A stretch of DNA of 64,000 bases, taken from positions 186,001 to 250,000 of the forward strand of contig NZ_JAVIFU010000003.1 in the NCBI RefSeq assembly GCF_031157315.1, read 5' to 3'. The stretch comes from Paenibacillus sp. LHD-38 (lineage in GTDB: Bacteria > Bacillota > Bacilli > Paenibacillales > Paenibacillaceae). The notes below the pieces were generated by a model. The model made no database searches. It was not told where the DNA came from and was given only the letters and a program-made list of their open reading frames with translations. A program made the translations under genes and the position numbers. Shown piece by piece: positions 28,778 through 36,397 of this stretch (position 1 is its first letter; each line of letters begins with the position of its first letter).

Positions 28778-28964
28778 TTAACTGGAAAAACTACCGCTAA
28801 TTCCTCACATTGAGCTCGTTTTACTCACTTAACTGGAAAATCTCCAGCTAATTATCTATATTCCCCTCAGTTTGTCCCAAAATAATCAAATTAACGGGAG
28901 AAATTGCTGTTAAATGTACGAAAAAAAACATCGCGTGTTGATTAGCAGGAGTTTTTCCTGTTAA
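28778..28964 (+). repeat. Four 23-bp palindromic repeats at 51-62 base spacing
   Basis: Units lie at 28778-28800, 28829-28851, 28891-28913 and 28942-28964. Each reads TTA(A/G)C(T/G/A)GG, a 7-8 base A/T-rich loop, then a matching CC(A/T)G(C/T)TAA-type arm. Units 2 and 4 pair almost perfectly. Start-to-start distances are 51, 62 and 51. Units are too diverged, and the spacers too irregular, for a CRISPR array. Confidence 0.75.
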
Positions 28965-29231
28965 TTATTATCCAATAGATCACGAGCTAACTATTACAAA
29001 TGTAAGATCCACTTCTGCTTCGGTCAACTCACATACAACTCATCTGTTTGCATTATAACGAATAAGTCACATTTCGTGAAACTAAACATGATCATTTATT
29101 TAGAAATATAAACTAATGAAGCCAATTACACCACTAACTCCATTTAGTATCTCGAAATAAAACCAATTGTAATTCTATTTCAACTAACATAATGAACCAA
29201 ATGCTTGTCCAAAAATACCTTAAACTTCACT

Positions 29232-29391
29232 TCCCAATGTAAGCGTGTCCCCCGGGACAAAGCGTTCCCCGCTCTCACCTATCCAATAATCGCGTCGGAC
29301 TATCAAATACGTTACTCCAATTGCGGGTGTCCAGAGGGTGCAACCCTTGGGGCCCTCCCTTGGAAGGGAGGGTTTGGGTGGGTTCGAAAAG
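29232..29391 (-). repeat. Right arm of the 160-bp imperfect inverted repeat
   Basis: It mirrors 28448-28606. It runs from TCCCAATGTAAGCGTGTCCC through GGTGTCCAGAGG and CCCTCCCTTGGAAGGGAGGG to GGGTTCGAAAAG. Confidence 0.75.
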
Positions 29392-29495
29392 CCGTGAAGG
29401 TTGGTAGTAAGCCATTAAGGTTCATTGAAAGCCTTTGAAGGTTGGTAATAATCTCTTAAGCGTTGCTTAATACCCTAGAGGGCAAGGGTGAAAAG

Positions 29496-29828
29496 TTAAC
29501 CAGCAGCTATTTCATTTAAAAGCGCGTCCGGCATCGGACCGTTATGCAGCTTGGTTGCAGCCGGCGCGCTAGTTGATAACATATGGTACATTTGCATACG
29601 GCCCGCTGCACTTGAAGTGTGTAAGTAGATTTGTTCCGGATAACGGCCTGTTTCCACGATATGACGGACCACTTCATAGCCAGTCGGTTGAGCCCAGCCA
29701 AGATCGTAATCGAGCGAAAGAATGCCTATTTTCTCGAAATCCAGAAGCTGCTTGCATTCTTCGGCATTACTCGCCAGAACGAACCCTTTGGGGCATACTC
29801 GGTAATCGTCTAAGTACACATGGATCAT
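29496..29828 (-). CDS. Cyclic-phosphate-processing receiver (cREC)-like domain protein
   Basis: A 110-residue protein that is a complete small receiver-like domain. The first strand ends in acidic VYLDDYRVCP, the second acidic strand reads ILSLDYDLG, and a Thr/Ser pair lies in YLHTSSAAG. This pattern fits the cREC family, described from comparative genomics as a receiver relative linked to RNA-end or cyclic-phosphate processing. It has no DNA-binding or kinase domain. The gene lies 43 nt downstream of the Fpg-like gene and probably belongs to its operon. Function is unproven. Confidence 0.6.
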   Translation of the reverse strand: MIHVYLDDYRVCPKGFVLASNAEECKQLLDFEKIGILSLDYDLGWAQPTGYEVVRHIVETGRYPEQIYLHTSSAAGRMQMYHMLSTSAPAATKLHNGPMPDALLNEIAAG

Positions 29829-29871
29829 GAATGAAACCCCCGTTCAACGAATAGATTCAAAGCTTGCTTAT

Positions 29872-30687
29872 TCATTGATCCTTTTGGCAATTTGAACAAA
29901 CGAATGCTTTCCGGTTCGAAACATCGATTTTCTCGATAATCGTCCCGCAATTCTGGCAGACTTGGCCTTCACGGTCATAAACTTGAAATTGATCACGATG
30001 TTTACCCGTTAAGTCATCCTCTGCGGAATAAGCATGCTCGCCTGCCCCGCCATGCGAAATCGCTTCCTTTAATACACTATGCATCGCTTCATATAGGCGT
30101 TCCCAGGTTTCGTTCTCGAACATAGGAATTTTTGCATCTGGCCGAACCGAGGCAGCAAAACAAATCTCATCCGAGTATACGGCACCGATACCAGTGATTA
30201 CGTTTTGGTCCATTAACGCTGTTTTAATTGCTCCGCGTTTTTTGGCAAACTGCCCGATGAAACGGTCTAACGTCAACCTTTTGTCCAGCGCATCAGGTCC
30301 AAACTTACCTAGCTTTTCCTCAATTCCCTTTACCGTTAAAAGCTGCAAATCATCCGCACGCAATCCAACGCCGTAAAGTACGGTTTCGCCGAAAATAAGT
30401 TTCAACTGTGCGGTACGGCTTGGTTTATCAGCTTCGCTTCCGCTATACAAATAAGCCCCTTGCCCCAAATGTAGCAACAGACGTTTCCCATTATCCAAAT
30501 GCATAACTAAATAAAAGCCTCTTCTTTCTACAAACCATACTACCTTACCAATAACATCTCGCTCTATTTGCTCGTCGGTTGCTTGAAAAATCTTTGTATT
30601 TGATATTTCAATACCGGTTATTTGACCTCCTACGAATTGCTCCGCGATGAAAGTCCGATAAATATCCAGTTCCGGCAGTTCCTGCAT
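29872..30687 (-). CDS. Fpg/Nei-family protein lacking the catalytic N-terminal proline
   Basis: A 271-residue member of the formamidopyrimidine-DNA glycosylase family. The N-terminal beta-sandwich, the helix-two-turn-helix (ITGIGAVYSDEI) and the C-terminal zinc finger (CQNC, then 16 residues, then CSNC) are all intact. The start reads MQELPELD, not MPELPE: the codon after ATG is CAG, so the Schiff-base proline is Gln. In addition, the Lys of the RR-x-K-Y motif is Phe (ERRGFYLVM) and the Asn of GIGNIYADE is Ala. Glu3 and the finger Arg remain. It may bind DNA lesions without normal glycosylase/lyase activity. It lies between HAD and cREC-like genes. Confidence 0.85.
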   Translation of the reverse strand: MQELPELDIYRTFIAEQFVGGQITGIEISNTKIFQATDEQIERDVIGKVVWFVERRGFYLVMHLDNGKRLLLHLGQGAYLYSGSEADKPSRTAQLKLIFGETVLYGVGLRADDLQLLTVKGIEEKLGKFGPDALDKRLTLDRFIGQFAKKRGAIKTALMDQNVITGIGAVYSDEICFAASVRPDAKIPMFENETWERLYEAMHSVLKEAISHGGAGEHAYSAEDDLTGKHRDQFQVYDREGQVCQNCGTIIEKIDVSNRKAFVCSNCQKDQ

Positions 30688-30727
30688 GAAAGCTCGCTTC
30701 CTTCCTATGTTCTTCGTTTGCTTAATC

Positions 30728-31540
30728 TCATATTTGTCTGTGATCAGATATATAAGAACGAAGCTCTTCTAAGTGATTGCAAATAACGCTTGGCTGACAG
30801 CCTGCTTGCTCCATGTAATATGACAAATTCTCAGCAGTTGTAAGTCCGGTTAAAACAAGAATCGTACCACAGCCTGCAGCCTCTCCGAAAGCGATGTCTG
30901 TAGCCATATTGTCTCCAACTACCCACGTTTCTTCAGCCTTTAATCCGATCTCTCTCAGTGAATATTTCATAAGAATCGATGAGGGCTTTCCGATCAAAAT
31001 TGGTTCTTTCCCACCCGCTGCCCGCAGCATGGCTCCAATGGAGCCCGCACCGGGAATGAGACCGTCTGTGGATGGAATCAGCAAATCCGGGTTTGTCATC
31101 ACAAAAGCCGCACCGCCATGAATATACCGGACCGCTTTTGTTAAGCGTTCATAGGTAAAGGAACGGTCAATGCCCTGCAGCACGAAATCGGGTTGTTCCT
31201 CCGTCAATGATAAGCCAGTTTCTTGAACGGCTTTCTTAAGTCCGGTTTCGCCGACTACAAAAACAGAAGCTCCCGGCTTAATCTCCGCGATATGCCCCGC
31301 AGCTGCTTGAGCTGATGTGCATACATCCTTAGGTACCGCAGGGATCCCCATATTGTTCAGTCTATCCGCTACCTCTTCTGGGGTAGACGATGAATTGTTC
31401 GTAACGAAGCGGAAAGGAAGCTTCGTGTCTCTCAAATAAGAAATAAGCCGATCTGCATCGTCGATGCGATGCGTTCCATGATATAAGGTGCCATCCAGAT
31501 CAATAAGCAAACCGCGCATTGTCGGTAGTTTTTTTGTCAT
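30728..31540 (-). CDS. HAD-IIA family phosphatase, NagD/AraL-like
   Basis: A 270-residue cytosolic phosphatase. HAD motif I is LLIDLDGTLYHG at the N-terminus, motif II is FRFVTNNSS, a Lys lies in ILIGKPSS, and motif IV is WVVGDNMATDIAFG. The C2-type cap between motifs II and III is characteristic of subclass IIA (NagD, p-nitrophenylphosphatase). Substrates in this class are sugar or nucleotide phosphates and cannot be narrowed here. It is the first gene of the HAD/Fpg-like/cREC group, with a 40 nt gap to the next gene. Confidence 0.9.
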   Translation of the reverse strand: MTKKLPTMRGLLIDLDGTLYHGTHRIDDADRLISYLRDTKLPFRFVTNNSSSTPEEVADRLNNMGIPAVPKDVCTSAQAAAGHIAEIKPGASVFVVGETGLKKAVQETGLSLTEEQPDFVLQGIDRSFTYERLTKAVRYIHGGAAFVMTNPDLLIPSTDGLIPGAGSIGAMLRAAGGKEPILIGKPSSILMKYSLREIGLKAEETWVVGDNMATDIAFGEAAGCGTILVLTGLTTAENLSYYMEQAGCQPSVICNHLEELRSYISDHRQI

Positions 31541-31676
31541 TATTATAAAATCCTCTCAAGCAAGAGCGGCATCGCTGCAATCTGCTGTATAAACTTTAAT
31601 TTTCCGTTATAAAATATCCCCGATCATTCAATTGCATCTATAATCCACGAATTTGCTCGATTTAGTGAGAGCTCGC

Positions 31677-32978
31677 TTATTGGATATGTTTGGCTGATTT
31701 TCGTCGTAAGCGCGTGATTCGATTTCTCAGCGCCTCGAGCTCTGCTCTTTTTTTGATATCGCGACGAATAAGCAGAGAATGATTCATAGCATGTTCAAAC
31801 GCCATATTCGCATGCCCTAAAGCAGCCTCGTAATCCTTCAGTTTATGCTCGTAGTACATAGCCAGTTCTATGCTCGCTTCATGAGCAGCAGGGCCAAAAT
31901 GCGAGCTGGAATGAATAATAGCCTTCTGCCACAATAACACAGCACGAACCCAATTTCCAGCCTTCTTGTCGCGTGCGGCAAGCATAAGAAGCGTTGAAGG
32001 ATTCGATTGTTCCGCATTCATTGCCATATCGAACAATTGAATGGGAAGCTCATTTTTGCCCATCCGTTCCAGCCAAAGGCCAGTGCGCACCATTTCCTCC
32101 GGCTCATCCGGTAGGGGAATATACGATTCAATATTGCCATTCAATAAATGCCCAAAACGAATTGCTAGACAAGCAAGTGAGAGCATATCCGTTTCATTAT
32201 GACGAAAAACGCCTTCAAGCGGCGCTGGATCTCCATTTGCTAAATATTGAAAATAGAGTTGAGGCGCCATCGAGCCCGGTACATCATCTTTCCGATGAAT
32301 GCCAAGCCGTTCTTCCTCGACGTGACTTAATCGACATGAAACGAGTGTGTTTCTCCATATCGACCGCGCCGGATGCAAAAAATCGAGATGCTGAGGCTCC
32401 CACATTTTGCGTCCAAGCCCATTCATGATAAATCGATTTTGGACAAGCGGCCAATCGAATGTCTTGCCGTTATAGGTCGATAGAAAAGTGAACTGCTGCA
32501 GCTTTTCCGCCAAATACATGAGCATCGCTCTCTCTTCGGCAGGATGCCTGATCAACGTTTGCTCGATGACAAATTGGCCCTTTGACATATAGCCTATGCC
32601 AACCATAAACGGAACGTTCCCCGCCCCAACGCCTAAGCCTGTCGTTTCTAGATCCAGAAACAATATCTGCTCGGAGGCAGTTTGCTGATTGGAATGAAAT
32701 GCCGATAAACCGGGTGCTGCATCTTGCAGCTCCCGGAGAGCATGCAAACCATGACGATAATCTAATGGATATTCTATTTTTCGCAGTAAGAAGCTGCCAG
32801 TAGCATTCGTAACCAGCTTAACTCCAAAAGCAGCCCAAACGGGTGAAAGCTTCTCCTCATCTTCTCCGGCAAGCTCCGTATTCGGTTCTTCAGTCAGCTC
32901 GGCTGCTTCTTCAATCACCGCTTCCTGTTTGGAGCTTTCACCGCGCAAACGCTTCATTCTATCACGCATACCGCTCAT
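31677..32978 (-). CDS. mrfB: DEDD exonuclease YprB/MrfB, mitomycin repair factor
   Basis: A 433-residue RNase-H-like exonuclease. The DEDD motifs are visible: FLDLETTGLG (Asp and Glu), LSTYNGKTFDWP (Asp), and HNETDMLSLACL in the last motif. The C-terminal portion (about 310-410) is helical and TPR-like. It matches YprB of B. subtilis, which works with the helicase MrfA in excision of mitomycin-C lesions. Its ATG overlaps the mrfA stop by 4 nt (ATGA), so the two are translationally coupled in the same order as in B. subtilis. Confidence 0.9.
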   Translation of the reverse strand: MSGMRDRMKRLRGESSKQEAVIEEAAELTEEPNTELAGEDEEKLSPVWAAFGVKLVTNATGSFLLRKIEYPLDYRHGLHALRELQDAAPGLSAFHSNQQTASEQILFLDLETTGLGVGAGNVPFMVGIGYMSKGQFVIEQTLIRHPAEERAMLMYLAEKLQQFTFLSTYNGKTFDWPLVQNRFIMNGLGRKMWEPQHLDFLHPARSIWRNTLVSCRLSHVEEERLGIHRKDDVPGSMAPQLYFQYLANGDPAPLEGVFRHNETDMLSLACLAIRFGHLLNGNIESYIPLPDEPEEMVRTGLWLERMGKNELPIQLFDMAMNAEQSNPSTLLMLAARDKKAGNWVRAVLLWQKAIIHSSSHFGPAAHEASIELAMYYEHKLKDYEAALGHANMAFEHAMNHSLLIRRDIKKRAELEALRNRITRLRRKSAKHIQ

Positions 32979-35260
32979 CGCGTACCCTCCGCTTCGTTCA
33001 GCAGCTCCAGCGCCTGCTGCTTCCCAAGCAGCCCCACTTCTTCAATGGGACCCACGCAGGCCGGACAGCCGCTTAAGCATGTACATGCGCGTATTAAGGA
33101 TTTGGCCTGGCGAATAAGGTCATCATGCACCTCGAACAAACGCTCGCTTAGCCCGATTCCTCCCGGGTAACGATCGTAGAAATAAATCGTCGGCTTTTGC
33201 GTATGAACGGCTTTTACTTGAGGTACGACTCTAATATCGAAAGGATCGCACATTAAATAGAGGGGCGCAATATGCACGAGCACGTTCGCAATGCCCAGCA
33301 AAGCAAACTGCATTTCGTTTTTGCTTTTGCGGGCTGCGGCCTCTTCGCTAAACGAGAACCAATAACCGCTCGTATGCAGCTCTTCCTCGGGCAAATGAAT
33401 AGGTCCTGAACCGATATTTTCATGCGTGCGAAGCTTTATTTTTTTGAAAATGGTTGGTTTGGCATTGACCGTGAGTTCACCGTATTGCCTAATCAGCTCG
33501 CCCGACTCTCTTTCCTTATCTACGTACAGCACCTTTAGTTCAACCGCTAGGTTGGCATCTGTATAATAATCCACGCTAACCTCTCGTACATAGGCTTTTT
33601 TCTCCGGATAGTCGAGCTTCTCGACCTGGTACTGCACGCCTTCATGAATATAGATTGCTTCCTCATGAATGAGCGTCGGAGCACTGAACCGATCAACCTC
33701 TCCCAGTACCCGGCTGCCGTTCGTATTATCAATAATGACAAAGTTCTCCTGTGCCGCCGACCGCAGCGAAATGTTGTGTGCCGGGAAGGATTGCTCCATC
33801 CAGAACCATCGGCTTCCCGCTTTATGCAGCACCTTCTCCTCCACGAGAAACTCCATCATATCCTCCAGAGATTCCGAACCGAAAGTGTCCCCTGCCTCGA
33901 ATGGAAGCTCGTATGCCGCACATTTGACATGATCCATAAGCACCAATAAGTTATCAGGATGGATCAATGCGCGTTCGGGGGGCCGATTAAAGAAAAAGTC
34001 CGGGTTTTGAATCATATACTGATCCAACGGATTGCTGCTCGCCACCATAAAGGTGATCGAGCTCTCTAGTCTTCTTCCCGCACGTCCGGATTGCTGCCAG
34101 GTGCTTGCGATTGTGCCGGGATATCCATTCAAAACGCAGGCTTGGAGCTGACCGATATCAATGCCAAGCTCCAGCGCATTTGTGCTGACAACGCCGCGAA
34201 TTTCGCCCGATCGCAAACCGCGTTCAATTTCTCTGCGCAATTTGGGCAAATAGCCGCCGCGGTAACCTCTGATCGACTTATCATTGATTTTATCGCGAAT
34301 CAATTCCTGCAAGTATGTCAGCAGCAGCTCAACGCGAACACGGCTTCTAGCGAATACAATCGTCTGAACCCCCTGCTTAAGCAGCAGTCCGGCAAGCTTG
34401 CGCGTCTCTAGCACACTGCTGCGACGAATGCCCAGCTGTTTATTAACAACAGGAGGATTGTAAAAGACAAAATGCTTTTCTCCCATAGGTGCGCCGTTGT
34501 TGTCGACAAGTGTTACTTTCTCCCCGATTAAACGTTCTGCATGCTCCTGGGGATTATCGATCGTGGCTGACGCACAAATAAACTGCGGCGTCGAGCCGTA
34601 AAACTTGCAAATGCGTTTTAACCGCCGCATGACGTTGGCCACATGGCTTCCGAACACGCCGCGATAGGCATGGACTTCATCTATAACGATATACTTTATA
34701 TTTTCGAACAGCTTGACCCATTTGGTGTGATGCGGCAGTATCGCCGAGTGGAGCATATCCGGATTCGTGACCACGATATGACCGGCATTACGTATCGCTG
34801 TTCGTACAGTTGGCGGCGTATCCCCGTCATAAGTGTGAGTCTTAATGCCTACATCCATTAAGTCGGCGAGCGCTTGCAGCTCTGCAACCTGGTCTTGTGC
34901 GAGTGCCTTCGTCGGAAACAAATAGAGCGCCCTGCCCTCTTCGTTTTCGAGCAGAGACTGCATAACAGGCAGATTGTAACAAAGCGTCTTGCCTGATGCA
35001 GTTGGCGTCACTGCGACTACATGGTGTCCGGCCCGTACTGCGCGGTATGCTTCAGCTTGATGCGTATATAATTCGCTGACCCCGCGGGAATTCAGCGCTT
35101 CCTTCCATGCATGGTGCAGGCCTTCCGGCAGCGGAGCGGTACGCGCGTCACGCGGAGCGAGGGTACGCCAGTGCGTAACATTGTCCATAATCTCGGTATT
35201 TTCCCGCACCTGCGTCAACCACTCCTCCAAACCGGAGGTTTTTCCCGTAAACCGGTTCAT
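32975..35260 (-). CDS. mrfA: DEAD/DEAH-box helicase YprA/MrfA, mitomycin repair factor
   Basis: A 761-residue superfamily 2 helicase. Walker A is TPTASGKT, the DExH box is DEVH in IVIDEVHAYRG, and motif VI is QSGRAGRR. The C-terminal MZB domain ends in the four-cysteine motif C-T-C-L-S-G-C-P-A-C, typical of MrfA. With MrfB it forms a UvrABC-independent repair pathway for mitomycin adducts in B. subtilis. I chose the ATG at 35260, 8 codons inside the longest frame, because GGGAG lies 10 nt upstream of it and nothing lies upstream of the earlier ATG. A LexA-type box sits in the predicted promoter. Confidence 0.92.
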   Translation of the reverse strand: MNRFTGKTSGLEEWLTQVRENTEIMDNVTHWRTLAPRDARTAPLPEGLHHAWKEALNSRGVSELYTHQAEAYRAVRAGHHVVAVTPTASGKTLCYNLPVMQSLLENEEGRALYLFPTKALAQDQVAELQALADLMDVGIKTHTYDGDTPPTVRTAIRNAGHIVVTNPDMLHSAILPHHTKWVKLFENIKYIVIDEVHAYRGVFGSHVANVMRRLKRICKFYGSTPQFICASATIDNPQEHAERLIGEKVTLVDNNGAPMGEKHFVFYNPPVVNKQLGIRRSSVLETRKLAGLLLKQGVQTIVFARSRVRVELLLTYLQELIRDKINDKSIRGYRGGYLPKLRREIERGLRSGEIRGVVSTNALELGIDIGQLQACVLNGYPGTIASTWQQSGRAGRRLESSITFMVASSNPLDQYMIQNPDFFFNRPPERALIHPDNLLVLMDHVKCAAYELPFEAGDTFGSESLEDMMEFLVEEKVLHKAGSRWFWMEQSFPAHNISLRSAAQENFVIIDNTNGSRVLGEVDRFSAPTLIHEEAIYIHEGVQYQVEKLDYPEKKAYVREVSVDYYTDANLAVELKVLYVDKERESGELIRQYGELTVNAKPTIFKKIKLRTHENIGSGPIHLPEEELHTSGYWFSFSEEAAARKSKNEMQFALLGIANVLVHIAPLYLMCDPFDIRVVPQVKAVHTQKPTIYFYDRYPGGIGLSERLFEVHDDLIRQAKSLIRACTCLSGCPACVGPIEEVGLLGKQQALELLNEAEGTR

Positions 35261-35296
35261 TACCGTCCATCTCCCATCAAACATATGTTTCTTTTT

Positions 35297-35325
35297 ATTT
35301 TACAGAATACATGTTCGGTCTGCAA
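35297..35325 (-). promoter_or_regulatory. Predicted mrfAB promoter with a LexA-type box in the spacer
   Basis: On the minus strand TTGCAG (35320-35325), a 17-nt spacer and TAAAAT (35297-35302) form a weak promoter. The spacer contains GAACATGTATTC (35305-35316), matching 7 of 8 specified bases of the Gram-positive SOS consensus GAAC-N4-GTTC. Confidence 0.5.
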
Positions 35326-35359
35326 TTTTAATTTAAGAAAACTGCTGGTTCCTTGAAAA

Positions 35360-35412
35360 TTGACAGCCTTTTGCGTAAACGATATAGTAGTTTCATATCT
35401 ATCATTTAGATA
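35360..35412 (+). promoter_or_regulatory. sdpR-type promoter and inverted-repeat operator
   Basis: TTGACA (35360-35365), 17 nt and TATAGT (35383-35388) make a near-consensus promoter. Immediately downstream is a perfect inverted repeat TATCTA-N5-TAGATA (35396-35412), with a third TATCTA half-site at 35423. The position suggests autorepression by the ArsR-family protein. Confidence 0.6.
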
Positions 35413-35463
35413 CTTGTTTAACTATCTAATCGTTTGAAAAGAAAACGGTGAAAGGATGGTTCT

Positions 35464-35751
35464 ATGTCCATCAACCTTGCCTTTAAAGCGTTATCCGATC
35501 CGACTAGGAGAACAATATTAGATCTGCTCCAAGAGCGGGATTTAACCGCCGGAGAAATTGCCGAACATTTTCAAATGACAAAGCCCAGCATCTCTCATCA
35601 TCTCAGCCTATTAAAGCAAGCGGAGCTCGTATGGGATGAGCGCCAAGGCCAACATATCTACTATTCACTTAATACGGCGGTATTCCAAGACTTGATCAAA
35701 TGGATCATCTCCTTTCAGCAATCCGACTCCAGGGGGAATGAAAAAAATTGA
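35464..35751 (+). CDS. sdpR: ArsR-family transcriptional repressor, SdpR-like
   Basis: A 95-residue winged-helix protein, almost entirely the HTH domain. It begins FKALSDPTRRTILDLLQERDLTAGEIAEHF, with recognition helix TKPSISHHLSLLKQAELV and a wing at RQGQHIYYSL. It lacks the Cys metal-binding motif of ArsR/SmtB, as SdpR does. It overlaps the downstream SdpI-like gene by 4 nt. In B. subtilis, SdpR represses sdpRI and is sequestered by SdpI when the toxin SDP is bound. No toxin gene is in this window. Confidence 0.85.
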   Translation: MSINLAFKALSDPTRRTILDLLQERDLTAGEIAEHFQMTKPSISHHLSLLKQAELVWDERQGQHIYYSLNTAVFQDLIKWIISFQQSDSRGNEKN

Positions 35752-36359
35752 AATCTACCGTGCTCTCTTGGATCATTATATCGATCGCAGTTATCGCAAG
35801 TATCGTAACTTATCCCTATTTGCCTGATCAAATGGCCATTCATTGGGATATCAATAATGAAATCAATGGATTTGCGCATAAAGCTTTCGCTCTTCTGCTG
35901 CTTCCCGCGCTAATGGTCATTTTGATCGTCATTCTCCCTAGAAAGCAAAACTACCATAAACACAAAGCCGCTCTACTCATTATCCAGAATGTCATTCTGC
36001 TTTGTCTTCTGGTGCTGCACAGTACCACGATCGCATTAGGATACGGATTCGCTATCGATATAGAGAAGGTTGTTATTCCCATGATCGGTGTCATTATGAG
36101 CGTTTCGGGTATCTTTATGCCGCGTTTCCAGCATGACAGCTTCATCGGCATAAAAACAGCCCATACGTTAGCAAGCGAGTCTGTTTGGAAGAAAACGCAT
36201 CAGATGGCTGCTGAATTTTATTTTTTTGGCGGCCTGTTGATGATCGCGAGCGCATTTGTCCCGAGCCCTTATCAAGTGTTTATTTTTTTCGGCATAATCC
36301 TTATCGTCGTATTAGCTTCTGTATACTTGTCCTTCCATTACGGCAAGGATCATAATTAA
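35748..36359 (+). CDS. sdpI: SdpI-like membrane protein (DUF1648/SdpI family)
   Basis: A 203-residue integral membrane protein with about six helices. The N-terminal DUF1648 region has LPDQMAIHWDINNEINGFAHK, and the C-terminal SdpI-family segment has IGIKTAHTLASESVWKKTH. In B. subtilis, SdpI gives immunity to the cannibalism toxin and signals to SdpR. The start is TTG, overlapping the sdpR stop as TTGA, with AGGGGG 11 nt upstream. It could be an immunity protein against foreign or elsewhere-encoded toxin, or a general membrane-stress receptor. Confidence 0.85.
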   Translation: MKSTVLSWIIISIAVIASIVTYPYLPDQMAIHWDINNEINGFAHKAFALLLLPALMVILIVILPRKQNYHKHKAALLIIQNVILLCLLVLHSTTIALGYGFAIDIEKVVIPMIGVIMSVSGIFMPRFQHDSFIGIKTAHTLASESVWKKTHQMAAEFYFFGGLLMIASAFVPSPYQVFIFFGIILIVVLASVYLSFHYGKDHN

Positions 36360-36361
36360 AC

Positions 36362-36391
36362 AAAAAAACGCGAGGATTTCCTCGCGTTTTT
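36362..36391. terminator. Bidirectional terminator between sdpI and rnz
   Basis: The perfect stem ACGCGAGGA/TCCTCGCGT is flanked by A7 on one side and T5 on the other. It serves the two convergent genes. Confidence 0.9.
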
Positions 36392-36397
36392 GCTATC

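Larger units (their letters stand above)
28183..29495. repeat. Non-coding AT-rich island with inverted arms and short repeats
   Basis: This 1.3 kb stretch has no convincing gene. Near its left end are repeated CCCTCAAGGGAGT(A/T)ATA units (28247-28345). A 160-bp inverted repeat pair (28448-28606 and 29232-29391) encloses about 625 bases containing four 23-bp palindromes. Near the right end GAAGGTTGGTA(A/G)TAA occurs twice, and CCCTAGAGGGCAAGGG mirrors the left end. Short open frames inside the arms are by-products of the repeat. It looks like a decayed or non-autonomous mobile element. Confidence 0.7.

Noticed and set aside
28778..28964. CRISPR array
   Set aside because: The four units are diverged 23-bp palindromes, spacers vary from 28 to 39 bases, and no cas gene is nearby.
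29205..29438. 77-codon frame and similar short frames in the inverted arms (for example 28398-28615)
   Set aside because: They are translations of the repeat arms in both orientations, with no ribosome sites and no protein-like conservation.
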